DNA from: Actinacidiphila yanglinensis
GTDB lineage: Bacteria > Actinomycetota > Actinomycetes > Streptomycetales > Streptomycetaceae
Length of the DNA: 64,000 nucleotides
Reading direction: 5' to 3'
Assembly (NCBI RefSeq): GCF_900107965.1
Contig: NZ_FNVU01000001.1
Coordinates: 496,001 to 560,000, forward strand
Part shown: positions 16,721-25,249 of the stretch, one piece after another
Layout of the letters: the number at the start of each line of letters is the position of its first letter
Position numbering within the stretch: position 1 is the stretch's first letter
Translations under genes and position numbers: made by a program
The notes under the pieces: model-generated
What the model was told of the DNA's origin: nothing
Database searches by the model: none
Seen by the model: only the letters and a program-made list of their open reading frames with translations

Positions 16721-18489
16721 GTCCCCCCGGCCGCCCGCAGCGACTGGTGGGAACCCCGCTCGGTCACCCGCCCCTCCTCCATGACGAGGATGGTGTCGGC
16801 GCCGGCGGTCTGGGACAACCGGTGGGCGACCAGCAGGGCGCCGCGCCCCCGCAGGACCGTGGTGGCCGCGGTGTCGAGCAACCGGGCCGAGTCGCTGCCG
16901 CCCTCCGCGGTGGCCTCGTCGAGCACGACCACGTCCGGGTCGAGCAGGAACAGCCGTGCCAGCGCGAGGTGCTGGGCCCGGCCGGGGGCGAGGTGGTGGC
17001 CGCCGGCGCCTATCAGGGTGTCGACGCCGTCGGGCAGCGCCTCGACCCAGCCGGTCGCGCCGACCGCGTCCAGGGCGGCGGCGACCTGCGCGTCGGTCGC
17101 CTCGGGCCGGGCCAGCCGTATGTTGGCGGCGACGCTGCCCGCGAAGAGGTGGGTCTCCTGGGTGACGAGTGCGACGGTGCCGTGCAGTGCGGCGGGGGAG
17201 ACGTCCGCGAGCGGCACGCCGTCGAGCGTGGCGGTGCCGCGGCGGGGTGCGCGCAGCCCGGCCAGCAGCGTGGCGACCGTGGACTTGCCGGAACCGGTGG
17301 TGCCCACCACCGCCACGTGCTGTCCCGCGGCGATCCGAAGGCTGACGTCGTGCACGACGTCGGGGCCGTCGCCGTAGCCGAAGTCCGCGCGGTCGAGGGC
17401 GAGTACGGGCTGCCGGGCGGTCCGCGGAGCCGCTTCCGGGCTCCCCGCGGGCGCGGGTACGGGCGCGGATGCGGGTGTCGCGTCGAGGACCCCGATCAGG
17501 CGGGCCAGCCCGGCCGCGGCCTGCTGCACGCTGTCGAAGGCGCCGAGCACCGCGTTGATCGGGTCGAAGAGCCCGACGAAGAACAGCGCCGCCGTGGTCG
17601 CCGCACCGACGCTCGCGCTGCCCGACCGCACCAGGACGGAGGCGACGAGCAGGATCGCGCCGAGGCCGACGAACTCCGCGACGTTGAGCCGCCCGAAGAA
17701 GCGGGTGGCGGTGCGGGTGGCCTCGAACTCGTACCCGGCGGCGGCGAGCGAGGCGTCCTGCACGCGGGCGTACTGGCGGCCGCCGAGCCGCAGCGCGCGC
17801 ACGGTCGGCAGCGCGGCGAAGGCGCCGAGGAGGGCGGAGGTGCGGTGGCCCTCGGCGGTGCGCCCCGCGGCATAGACCGGGCGGGAGGCCCGCAGGTACC
17901 AGCGCAGCGTGTACGCCTGGAGAGGCACCGCGAGCAGTCCGGCGAGCGCGAACCGCCAGTCCAGGGAGGCGAGTCCGACCAGGGTGGCCAGGATCGCGAG
18001 GGCCGCGGACACGAAGCCGGCGAGGCCGCCCTGCGCGGCTTCCGTGACGCGCTCCACGTCGCCGGAGACCCGCGAGACCAGGTCGCCGCTGCCGCCCGCC
18101 TCCACCGTGTCGACCGGCAGGGCGAGGGCGGAGCCGACCACGTCCTCGCGCAGCCGCGCCACTTCGGGGAGCACGACGCGGGCGAGCAGGACGTTCGACG
18201 CCCAGGTGGCGGGTGCGCCGAGGACCGCGGCGGCGGCGAGCAGGGCGACCGGGCCGATCACCGCGGACGTGCCGCGCCCGTCGACGATCGCCTGTGTCAC
18301 CCAGCCGATGGCGATCGGCCCGACCAGGCCGAGGGCGCTCTCGGCGACCATCACGGCCGTGGTCGCGGCGAGCAGCAGCCGGCGGGGCCGCAGCGCGGTG
18401 CGCAGGTGCGCCCGGGTGCGGCGGCCGTCGGCGACCGGGAGCAGCCGCCGGGTGGCGGGCGAAGCGGCGGCGGATTCCGTGGGGTTCAT
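16681..18489 (-). CDS. ABC exporter half-transporter, subunit with intact Walker A/B, degenerate signature
   Basis: 602 residues: six-helix exporter membrane domain (about 30-320) and a C-terminal ATPase domain. Walker A is VGTTGSGKST and Walker B VVVLDEAT, both intact with the catalytic Glu. The signature motif, normally LSGGQ, is LAPGR (GGHHLAPGRAQHLALARL). H-loop His is present (LLVAHRLSQ). It overlaps the upstream partner gene by 4 bp (ATGA), so the two form a co-translated heterodimer. Together they have one complete and one dead ATP site (see the partner). Exported substrate unknown; a drug, peptide or lipid are usual for this type. Confidence 0.92.
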   Translation of the reverse strand: MNPTESAAASPATRRLLPVADGRRTRAHLRTALRPRRLLLAATTAVMVAESALGLVGPIAIGWVTQAIVDGRGTSAVIGPVALLAAAAVLGAPATWASNVLLARVVLPEVARLREDVVGSALALPVDTVEAGGSGDLVSRVSGDVERVTEAAQGGLAGFVSAALAILATLVGLASLDWRFALAGLLAVPLQAYTLRWYLRASRPVYAAGRTAEGHRTSALLGAFAALPTVRALRLGGRQYARVQDASLAAAGYEFEATRTATRFFGRLNVAEFVGLGAILLVASVLVRSGSASVGAATTAALFFVGLFDPINAVLGAFDSVQQAAAGLARLIGVLDATPASAPVPAPAGSPEAAPRTARQPVLALDRADFGYGDGPDVVHDVSLRIAAGQHVAVVGTTGSGKSTVATLLAGLRAPRRGTATLDGVPLADVSPAALHGTVALVTQETHLFAGSVAANIRLARPEATDAQVAAALDAVGATGWVEALPDGVDTLIGAGGHHLAPGRAQHLALARLFLLDPDVVVLDEATAEGGSDSARLLDTAATTVLRGRGALLVAHRLSQTAGADTILVMEEGRVTERGSHQSLRAAGGTYASLWEAWSRPG

Positions 18490-20408
18490 CGGGTCAGCAA
18501 CTCGCGGTAGGCGGCGTTGTCCCGCATCAACCCGGCATGGGTGCCGCTGTCCGTGATGAGCAGGGTGAGCCGGGAATGCTCGGTCCCGCCGTCCGCGCCG
18601 GAGCCGTCGGCGTCCCCAGCCTCCCGGTGCACCGGATCGCCGTTCGCCGCACGTCCGTTCGCCGCGGCTCCCTGTGTCGGGGCTCCCGGCGACGCGGCCT
18701 CGTATGCCGCGGCCCCGTGCAGGAAGAACACCCGGTCGCACCGGGACAGCAGGGCCGGACTGGTGGTGACCAGCAAGGAGGTCAGACCCTCCTGGGCCCG
18801 CACCTGGCGCAGCCGCCCGGCGATCCGGTCCTCGGTGGCGGCGTCCACCGCCGTCGTCGGGTCGTGCAGCACGAGGACGGGCGGGGTCGCGGCGACGGCC
18901 CGGGCCAGGGCGACGCGCTGCCGCTGCCCGCCCGACAGGCTCTCCCCGCGGTCGCCCACGGTGGCGTCCGCGCCGCCGGGCACCGTGTCGATCACCTGAT
19001 CCGCGAACGCCGCCCACGTGCCCTGCTCTGCGGCCTTGGCGTCGGGCGCGAGCAGCGCGATGTTCTCCGCGAGGGTGCCCGGGAAGAGCACGGCGTCATG
19101 CGGCGACACCAGCACCCGGGCCCTCAGCCGCTCCAACGGCACCTCGCCCACCGCCTTTCCCCCGACCTCGACCCGTCCGGCCGCGGGCTCGCTCTCCCGC
19201 ACCAGCAGCTCCGGAATCCGCCCGGCCAACCCGGGCGCATCGACCACCACCCCCGTCAACTCCCCGCACTCGGCGACGAACGACACCCCCGAGAACCCGT
19301 CCACCTCGACCCCCGCCACCTCGACCCGGGCACCCCGACCCTCCTCGAACCCGCCCGGGCGAAGCCCGTCCCGCACCTCCTCCCGCGTCCCCGTCACTTC
19401 GAGCACCCGCCCCGCGGACGCCACCGCCCGCGCATACGCCGCGCTCGCCCCCGACACCACCTGCATCGGTCCCACCACGAATCGTGCCAATCCCAGAGCC
19501 GCCACAAACTCCCCCAAACCGATTCGACCCGAAAGTGTGAGCCACCCGCCCACTCCCGCGATCACCGTCAAGTACACCCCGGTGAAGGCCGTTCCGACCG
19601 CCGACAGCAGCGACTGCGAGGACATCGCCCGCAGTGACGCCCCCAACGCGGCCTGGCTGGCCGTGCGGTAGTCCGCCGCGGCGGTCCGCTCCGCCCGGAT
19701 CCCCTTGAGCACGCGCATCCCGCGGACCAGGTCCTCCGCGAGCACCGCGGCCTTCCCCGCCTCGTGCTGCTCCGCCCCGCTGTGCCGCCGCAGCCGCCGC
19801 GCGACCCGGTCCTGCACGACCAGCAGCAGCGCCGTGCCGAGCAGGATCACCGCCCCCAGCAGGAGTGAGAAGCCCAGCAGCAGCGCCGTCGCGACCGCGA
19901 GCACCGCCACCGCCGCCACCGTCTGCGCGACGACCCCGGCGAAGGCGCCGACCCGGCCCGCGTCGCTGGCCGCGCGGGTGAGCAGGTCGCCGGGCGCCAG
20001 GCGTATGCCGCCGGCGGGGCGCAGCACCCGCTCGGTCACCCACATGCGCACCACGTGCCCGGTGTGCTGCTTCGCCCGCATGCTGGCCCGGGCGCCGTAG
20101 CGGTACGACAGCGACAGCAGCACGAAGTCCGCGGCCAGCACGCTGAGCCACCAGGCGATCGCCCACCGTCCCCCGCCCGCGATCGCCTCGCTCACCGTCG
20201 CGCCGACCAGGACCGGCACCATCGACTCGCCGAGCTGGTGCGAGCTGTAGAGCGCCGACGCCGCGACCAGGTCCTTCCGCTGCGCCCGCAGCGCGCCCCA
20301 CAGCAGCGCCCGGGGGGAGTGCCGGCCGGCTTCGGGCGGCGGGGGCGGCGGTGCCGCGGGGGAGGCGGTGGCGGGCCGCGGGGGGAGCGGGAGGGCGTCA
20401 AGGGTCAC
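18486..20408 (-). CDS. ABC exporter half-transporter, subunit with intact signature, lost Walker A
   Basis: 640 residues with the same exporter architecture. The Walker A position reads [17 protein letters not shown], without GxxGxGKS. The Walker B region is [12 protein letters not shown], with Pro in place of the catalytic Glu. The signature is intact ([18 protein letters not shown]). With the downstream partner's intact Walker A and B and degenerate signature, this gives one working composite site and one fully degenerate site. N-terminal 40 residues are Pro-rich and cytoplasmic. A C-terminal insert of about 40 residues rich in Ala/Gly/Asp follows the H-loop region. Start: GTG at 20408, with a TTG immediately before it at 20411 as an alternative. 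Confidence 0.91.
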   Translation of the reverse strand: MTLDALPLPPRPATASPAAPPPPPPEAGRHSPRALLWGALRAQRKDLVAASALYSSHQLGESMVPVLVGATVSEAIAGGGRWAIAWWLSVLAADFVLLSLSYRYGARASMRAKQHTGHVVRMWVTERVLRPAGGIRLAPGDLLTRAASDAGRVGAFAGVVAQTVAAVAVLAVATALLLGFSLLLGAVILLGTALLLVVQDRVARRLRRHSGAEQHEAGKAAVLAEDLVRGMRVLKGIRAERTAAADYRTASQAALGASLRAMSSQSLLSAVGTAFTGVYLTVIAGVGGWLTLSGRIGLGEFVAALGLARFVVGPMQVVSGASAAYARAVASAGRVLEVTGTREEVRDGLRPGGFEEGRGARVEVAGVEVDGFSGVSFVAECGELTGVVVDAPGLAGRIPELLVRESEPAAGRVEVGGKAVGEVPLERLRARVLVSPHDAVLFPGTLAENIALLAPDAKAAEQGTWAAFADQVIDTVPGGADATVGDRGESLSGGQRQRVALARAVAATPPVLVLHDPTTAVDAATEDRIAGRLRQVRAQEGLTSLLVTTSPALLSRCDRVFFLHGAAAYEAASPGAPTQGAAANGRAANGDPVHREAGDADGSGADGGTEHSRLTLLITDSGTHAGLMRDNAAYRELLTR

Positions 20409-20531
20409 CAACCGACCCTAAAGCGGCCGGCCGGCGGCGTGGGCGCGCCCTGGGGTCACGTCATAGCGCTCACCGGCCATCGGCGTACCAGGCCCGGATC
20501 CCGGCGGCCGAAAATTGGTTCCCGCCAGCTC

Positions 20532-20559
20532 TTGAAAATGAAAACCAAAGTCGTATAGT
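20532..20559 (+). promoter_or_regulatory. Zur-box promoter of rpmG-rpmE2
   Basis: TTGAAA (20532-20537) and TATAGT (20554-20559) form a sigma-HrdB-type promoter with a 16-bp spacer. Between them, TGAAAATGAAAACCA (20533-20547) has the 7-1-7 layout of actinobacterial Zur boxes (consensus near TGaaAATGatTTTCA), one half matching well and the other partly. The expected start is near 20566, next to the ATG. Confidence 0.65.
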
Positions 20560-20566
20560 AGAGGAC

Positions 20567-20731
20567 ATGGCGAACAACGAACTGCGTCCCGTCGTCAAGC
20601 TCCGGTCCACCGCGGGCACCGGTTACACCTACGTGACCCGCAAGAACCGCCGGAACGACCCCGACCGCCTGACCCTGCGCAAGTACGACCCCGCCGCGGG
20701 CCGGCATGTCGACTTCCGAGAGGAGCGCTGA
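20567..20731 (+). CDS. rpmG: Ribosomal protein L33, zinc-free type
   Basis: 54-residue 50S protein L33. Motifs are [20 protein letters not shown] followed by [20 protein letters not shown] and HVDFREER. The four zinc-binding cysteines of the standard L33 are all absent (C-minus form). Such forms replace the zinc-containing version under zinc starvation, freeing zinc; this is known for Streptomyces and Bacillus. It is 2 bp from the type-B L31 gene, and a Zur-like box overlaps the promoter. The ATG at 20567 is probably at or next to the transcript start, although GAGGAC lies just before it. Confidence 0.95.
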   Translation: MANNELRPVVKLRSTAGTGYTYVTRKNRRNDPDRLTLRKYDPAAGRHVDFREER

Positions 20732-20733
20732 CC

Positions 20734-20994
20734 ATGAAGTCCACGATCCATCCCGCCTACGGGCCCGTCGTCTTCCGCGACCGCGCCACGGGCGACGCTT
20801 TCCTGACCCGTTCCACCCTCACGACCGACCGCACCACCGAGTGGACGGACGGCCGTACCTACCCGGTGCTCGACGTGGAGATCTCCTCGGCGAGCCACCC
20901 GTTCTACACGGGCACCCAGCGCGTCCTGGACACCACCGGCCGCGTCGAGCGATTCCGCCGCCGCTACGGCTCGGCGGACGCCGCCGCCCGCTGA
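20734..20994 (+). CDS. rpmE2: Ribosomal protein L31 type B, zinc-free
   Basis: 86-residue L31 of the C-minus type B: begins [20 protein letters not shown] and contains [32 protein letters not shown] and ERFRRRYG. No Cys pairs. Directly after zinc-free L33, so the pair is one zinc-starvation operon. The same pairing is known in other Streptomyces. ATG at 20734, with AGGAG 10 bp upstream inside the L33 end. Confidence 0.95.
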   Translation: MKSTIHPAYGPVVFRDRATGDAFLTRSTLTTDRTTEWTDGRTYPVLDVEISSASHPFYTGTQRVLDTTGRVERFRRRYGSADAAAR

Positions 20995-21008
20995 GGTGCC
21001 GGCCGGAA

Positions 21009-21034
21009 TCCCGCGGGGACACCGTCCCGCGGGA
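21009..21034. terminator. Hairpin terminator, L31 and ABC permease
   Basis: TCCCGCGGG (21009-21017) and CCCGCGGGA (21026-21034) form a 9-bp perfect stem with 8-nt loop in the 74-bp gap between convergent genes. A second stem, GCGCCGCGACG/CGTCGCGGCGC, runs over the permease stop. Confidence 0.6.
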
Positions 21035-21068
21035 AGCCGGCCCGCTCCACCCTCGCGCCGCGACGCCT

Positions 21069-21935
21069 TCAGACGTCGCGGCGCCGGACCACCACTACGG
21101 CCACGACCGCCGACGCGACCGCCCATGCGGCCAGCGCCAGCCACGAACCGTGCACCGAGGCCGGGTACTTCCCCCACGAGATCGGCGCCGCCGGGTTGGA
21201 GACCAGGCGGCTTTCCGCGTTGCCCGGAAGCGTGTTGCCGATCCGCCGCAGCAGCTCGTAGCGGTCGCCCCCGAAGAGCAGCGGCACCAGGAACAGCAGC
21301 GTCACCACGGCGACGATCGACGCGGCGGCGAAACGGAAGACCGCCCCCGTCGCCATGCCGACCAGCGCGCACACCGGCGCGATCAGCGCGTAGGCGGCGA
21401 CACAGCGCGCGCAGCCGGGATCGGTGATCGACAGGCCGACGTGCCGCGAGACCAGCATCGCGTTGCCGCCGAAGAACGACGCCGTGGCCACCACCGCCCC
21501 CAGCGCCGTGGTGAGCGCGGTCACCACCAGCACCTTCGCCCGTGCCACCGCCCCCCGGTCGGGCACGGCCGCGAACGTCGTACGGACCAGCCCGGTCGCG
21601 TACTCCCCGAAGACGCTGATCGCGCCGACCGCCCCCGCGGCGAGCATCAGGAGGTCCGCGGAGATCTGGTTCAGCCCGTGGAAGATCGGGTCGTACGCCC
21701 CCGCCCGGTGTCCGGTACCCGTGCGCGCCGCGCGGTCGATGTACACGAAGTCGGAGTGCACCGCGTTCAGATTGACGCCGATGGTGACCAGCACGGTCAG
21801 GGCAAGCACCCAGGGCGTCGAGCGCAGTGACCACAGTTTGATCCACTCGGCGGCCACGAGGTCGGCGAACCGCGGCCGGGGTTCGTCCGCCGCCAGGAGC
21901 GGCCGGGCGCCCGCGGCAGGTGTCTGCGTGCTCAC
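21069..21935 (-). CDS. ABC-2 type permease
   Basis: 288 residues, six predicted hydrophobic segments (for example WVLALTVLVTIGVNLN, SADLLMLAAGAVGAISVFGE, AAASIVAVVTLLFLVPLLF, and a C-terminal AAWAVASAVVAVVVV). The N-terminal DLVAAEWIKLWSLRSTPWVL is the classic start of Streptomyces ABC-2 permeases. It pairs with the ATP-binding protein upstream (GTGA overlap at 21932-21935), which supplies energy. GTG start at 21935. Exports an unknown substrate, often a peptide or lipid-linked compound. Confidence 0.92.
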   Translation of the reverse strand: MSTQTPAAGARPLLAADEPRPRFADLVAAEWIKLWSLRSTPWVLALTVLVTIGVNLNAVHSDFVYIDRAARTGTGHRAGAYDPIFHGLNQISADLLMLAAGAVGAISVFGEYATGLVRTTFAAVPDRGAVARAKVLVVTALTTALGAVVATASFFGGNAMLVSRHVGLSITDPGCARCVAAYALIAPVCALVGMATGAVFRFAAASIVAVVTLLFLVPLLFGGDRYELLRRIGNTLPGNAESRLVSNPAAPISWGKYPASVHGSWLALAAWAVASAVVAVVVVRRRDV

Positions 21936-22858
21936 AGGGCCCCACCCCTTCCGTCGCCGGCCGCGTACTCGACGCTGCCGGCGGTCAGTTCCAGGAAGGC
22001 GTCCTCCAGTGACGACGCCTTGGTGGTGAGTTGGTGCAGCGCGAGACCGTGCCGCAGGGCGAGCTCGCCGATGCGCCGGGCGGGCAGCCCGGACACCTCG
22101 ACGGCTTCCTCCGACAGCGGCCGCACGCTCGCGCCCTCCCCGGTCAGCAGGGCGGCCAGCGCCGCCGGGTCAGCTGCGTGCACCGTGACCACCGAGCCGC
22201 CGCGCGCCGCCCGGGACAGGTCCGCCAACTGCTCGTCGGCGAGCAGCCGGCCGCGCCCGATCACCAGGACCTGCTCGGCACTCTGCTCGATCTCGCTCAT
22301 CATGTGGCTGGAGAACAGCACGGTGCGCCCCTCGGCGGCGAGCCGGCGGAAGAGCCCCCGCACCCACAACACGCCCTCCATGTCCAGGCCGTTGAGGGGC
22401 TCGTCGAACAGCAGCACCCCGGGGTCGCCGAGCAGGGCCGCCGCGATGCCGAGCCGCTGCCGCATGCCCAGCGAGAAGCCGCCTATGCGTCGACCCGCGG
22501 CCTTGGCGAGCCCCACCTCCTCCAGGACGTCGGCCACTCTGGTGCGCGGGATGCGGTTGCCGCGGGCCAGCGCCGACAGGTGCGCGGCCGCGGTGCGCCC
22601 GCCGTGCACGTCCTGGGCATCGAGCAGCGCCCCCACGTGCCGCAGCCCGCGCCGCCGTTCCGCGAAGGGCACCCCGTCGACCGTGACCGTCCCGCTGCTG
22701 GGGGCGGTCAGGCCCAGGATCATCCGCAACGTGGTGGACTTCCCGGCGCCGTTGGGGCCGAGGAAACCGGTGACCCGTCCCGGGCGCACGCTGAAGGACA
22801 GGTCGTCGACGGCGACCGTGTCCCCGTAACGCTTCGTCACATGCCTGGCTTCGATCAT
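21932..22858 (-). CDS. ABC-2 type transporter ATP-binding protein
   Basis: 308 residues, soluble ATPase of the ABC-2 transporter. Walker A FLGPNGAGKSTTLRMI near residue 38; signature FSLGMRQRLGIAAALL; Walker B VLLFDEPLNGLD; H-loop VLFSSHMMSE. The C-terminal 80 residues have the extra domain common in DrrA-like proteins. The ATG at 22858 is directly before EARHVTKRYG, the first strand of the fold. Divergent from the histidine kinase gene 133 bp away, whose product may control it; that is inference from position only. Confidence 0.95.
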   Translation of the reverse strand: MIEARHVTKRYGDTVAVDDLSFSVRPGRVTGFLGPNGAGKSTTLRMILGLTAPSSGTVTVDGVPFAERRRGLRHVGALLDAQDVHGGRTAAAHLSALARGNRIPRTRVADVLEEVGLAKAAGRRIGGFSLGMRQRLGIAAALLGDPGVLLFDEPLNGLDMEGVLWVRGLFRRLAAEGRTVLFSSHMMSEIEQSAEQVLVIGRGRLLADEQLADLSRAARGGSVVTVHAADPAALAALLTGEGASVRPLSEEAVEVSGLPARRIGELALRHGLALHQLTTKASSLEDAFLELTAGSVEYAAGDGRGGAL

Positions 22859-22991
22859 GCCTTCACGGTGCCGTCGTCGCGGCCCCGCCCGCATCGGGCC
22901 ACGGGCGGCATCCCCGGCCGCCCCCGCCCACCCCCGGGACTACACCCGCGGGCCAATGTGCCGCGCCGCCCCCGGCACCTACGATCGGCGC

Positions 22992-24425
22992 ATGACCGCC
23001 GCATCCCGTACGCCGGTGCGTACGCCTCCGCTCAAGCGTCTGCCGCTGGGCGTGTGGGTGGCCGCCTTCTGGCTGACGGTCATCCTGGTGCGCGGGTGCC
23101 AGCGGCCGAACGAGCCGGCGCACCTGATCCGGATGGACGGCAACATGGAGGACGGCTCACTGCTCGTCACCGCCCTCGCCACCACCCTGGTCGCGCTGCT
23201 GGTCTTCCGCTTCCCCCTGCCGGCCCTGGTGGTCGCCCTCCTGGGGTCCTACGCCGCCACCGGCACGGGGGTGTTCGAGACGCCCGTCGCGCTCTTCCTG
23301 CTCGCCTGCGTCGTGGTCGGCTACATCACCGCGACGCGCTCGCGCCGCATGTCGCTCGTCGGCGCCGCCGTCACCTGCGCCGTCGTCCTGGTCAGCCAGA
23401 GCGTGAACTCCAGCCGGGCCGCTCTGGTCGCCATCACCGTGGTCGCCTGGCTCGTGGGCAACACCGCCCGGCAGAGCCGCAGGCACAGCGAGGCGCTGCG
23501 TGTCCGCGCCACCCAGCAGGCGGTCACCGAGGAGCGGTTGCGGATCGCCCGCGAACTGCACGACATGGTCGCCCACAGCATCGGCATCATCGCCATCCAG
23601 GCCGGCGTCGGGCGCCGCGTCATGGAGACCCAGCCCGCCGAGACCCGCAAGGCGCTGGACGCCATCGAGACCACCAGCCGCGAGACCCTCGCCGGCCTGC
23701 GCCGCCTGCTCGGTGCGCTGCGCCGGACCGACACCGACACCGACACCGGCAAGGGCACCGGCCCGGCCGCCGGCACCGCCGACCCGCCGCTGGATCCGGC
23801 ACCGGGCCTCGCCGACCTGGGCCGCCTCGTCGCCACCACCCACGAGGTGGGCGTACGCGTCGAGGTCCGCTGGAAGGGGCAGCGTCGCCCCCTGCCGTCC
23901 GACATCGACCTGTCGGCGTTCCGCGTCGTCCAGGAGGCGGTCACCAACGTGGTGCGGCACTCGGGCAGCCGCGACTGCTCGGTCACCGTCGATCACCGCG
24001 AGGACGCCCTGCTGCTGGAGGTGGTCGACCTCGGCTGCGGCGGCGACCCGGCCGGTGCCGGTGCCGGCTACGGCATCGTGGGGATGCGCGAGCGGGTCGG
24101 CCTGCTGCACGGCGAGTTCAGCGCGGGGCCGCGCCCCGACGGCGGTTTCCGGGTGGCGGCACGGCTCCCGCTGCCGGCGGGCGACCAGGCCGTGGGGAGG
24201 GTCGCCAGGGAGGCAGCCCGTGGCGCGGCGACGGTCCGGGACTCGAAGCCGGGTCGGGATCCGGCGCAGCCCGGCGGTGCGACGGCAACGCCGAGACCCG
24301 ACGCTTTCCGGCCATCTGACGGCTCGCCCGGGAAGGAGCCGCCCGCGGCCCGCGCAGCCGCCGCCTCGGCATCGGAATCCTCCGCGTCCGCCGACGCCAA
24401 CGCCCCTGCCCGGAGCCGCGGATGA
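22992..24425 (+). CDS. NarL-type sensor histidine kinase
   Basis: 477 residues. About five membrane segments (PLGVWVAAFWLTVILVR, LVTALATTLVALLVFRFPLP and others) to residue about 155. Then the DHp box EERLRIARELHDMVAHSIGI (phospho-His), a QAGVG dimer helix, and the HATPase_c domain with FRVVQEAVTNVVRHSG (N box), LLEVVDLGCGG and YGIVGMRERVGLLHG (G2 box). A tail of about 85 residues, rich in Ala/Pro/Ser, follows the ATPase domain and is unusual. ATG at 22992. Stop overlaps the response regulator start by 4 bp, so they are co-translated. Confidence 0.93.
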   Translation: MTAASRTPVRTPPLKRLPLGVWVAAFWLTVILVRGCQRPNEPAHLIRMDGNMEDGSLLVTALATTLVALLVFRFPLPALVVALLGSYAATGTGVFETPVALFLLACVVVGYITATRSRRMSLVGAAVTCAVVLVSQSVNSSRAALVAITVVAWLVGNTARQSRRHSEALRVRATQQAVTEERLRIARELHDMVAHSIGIIAIQAGVGRRVMETQPAETRKALDAIETTSRETLAGLRRLLGALRRTDTDTDTGKGTGPAAGTADPPLDPAPGLADLGRLVATTHEVGVRVEVRWKGQRRPLPSDIDLSAFRVVQEAVTNVVRHSGSRDCSVTVDHREDALLLEVVDLGCGGDPAGAGAGYGIVGMRERVGLLHGEFSAGPRPDGGFRVAARLPLPAGDQAVGRVAREAARGAATVRDSKPGRDPAQPGGATATPRPDAFRPSDGSPGKEPPAARAAAASASESSASADANAPARSRG

Positions 24426-25096
24426 TCCGCGTCGTCCTCACCGACGACCAGCCTCTGATCCGGACCGGACTGCGGGTGCTGATCGCCGACACCCCGGACA
24501 TCGAGGTCGTCGGAGAGGCGGGAGACGGCGCCGAGGCGGTGGCGCAGGCCGCCGAACTGCGCCCGGACGTCACGGTGATGGACATCCGCATGCCCGGCAT
24601 GGACGGCCTCGAGGCCACCCGCCGGATCACCGGCACGCCCGGTGGCGGGACGCGCGTGCTCGTCCTGACGACCTTCGACGACGACGCGTACGTGTACGCG
24701 GCCTTGCGGGGCGGAGCGAGCGGATTCCTGCTCAAGGACATGCCGTTGGAGACCATCCTCGACGGCATCCGCGTGGTCGCGGCCGGGGACGCGCTGATCG
24801 CGCCGACCGTCACCCGGCGGTTGATCGAGGAGTTCGCGCGGCAGCCGCCCGGCGCGGCCGCGCCCCGCCCGAGCACCGGGCCGGCCCGGGACGCCCGGCT
24901 CCGCGTGGTCACCGAACGCGAGCGCGAGGTGCTGGCGCTGGTCGGGCGCGGCATGTCCAACACGGAGATCGCCGAGGCGCTGTGCATCAGCGTGGCGACC
25001 GCCAAGTCCCACGTGGCCCGCCTGTTCGCGAAACTCGCCGCGCGCGACCGGGTCCATCTGGTAATCATCGCGTACGAGACCGGGCTGGTCGGCTGA
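24422..25096 (+). CDS. LuxR/NarL-family response regulator
   Basis: 224 residues. Receiver domain (MIRVVLTDDQPLIRTGLRVL, phospho-acceptor Asp in VTVMDIRMPGMDG) and a C-terminal LuxR HTH (TEREREVLALVGRGMSNTEI, then AKSHVARLFAKL). Partner of the overlapping kinase gene. Targets may include the divergent ABC-2 operon or the downstream STAND gene; no experimental basis is visible in the sequence. Confidence 0.95.
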   Translation: MIRVVLTDDQPLIRTGLRVLIADTPDIEVVGEAGDGAEAVAQAAELRPDVTVMDIRMPGMDGLEATRRITGTPGGGTRVLVLTTFDDDAYVYAALRGGASGFLLKDMPLETILDGIRVVAAGDALIAPTVTRRLIEEFARQPPGAAAPRPSTGPARDARLRVVTEREREVLALVGRGMSNTEIAEALCISVATAKSHVARLFAKLAARDRVHLVIIAYETGLVG

Positions 25097-25249
25097 ATAT
25101 CGGACTTCTCGCCCGGGCTGTGGATAACTTTGCGCTCGGAGGTGGATGCAGCCCGTAATGTGGTTCTCGCAGGGCGCACGGAGCTCTGTGCTCATTCCCG
25201 TACGGGAAGCCGGGGATGACGGGGGATACCAGGGGTGCCGGGGGTTGGA

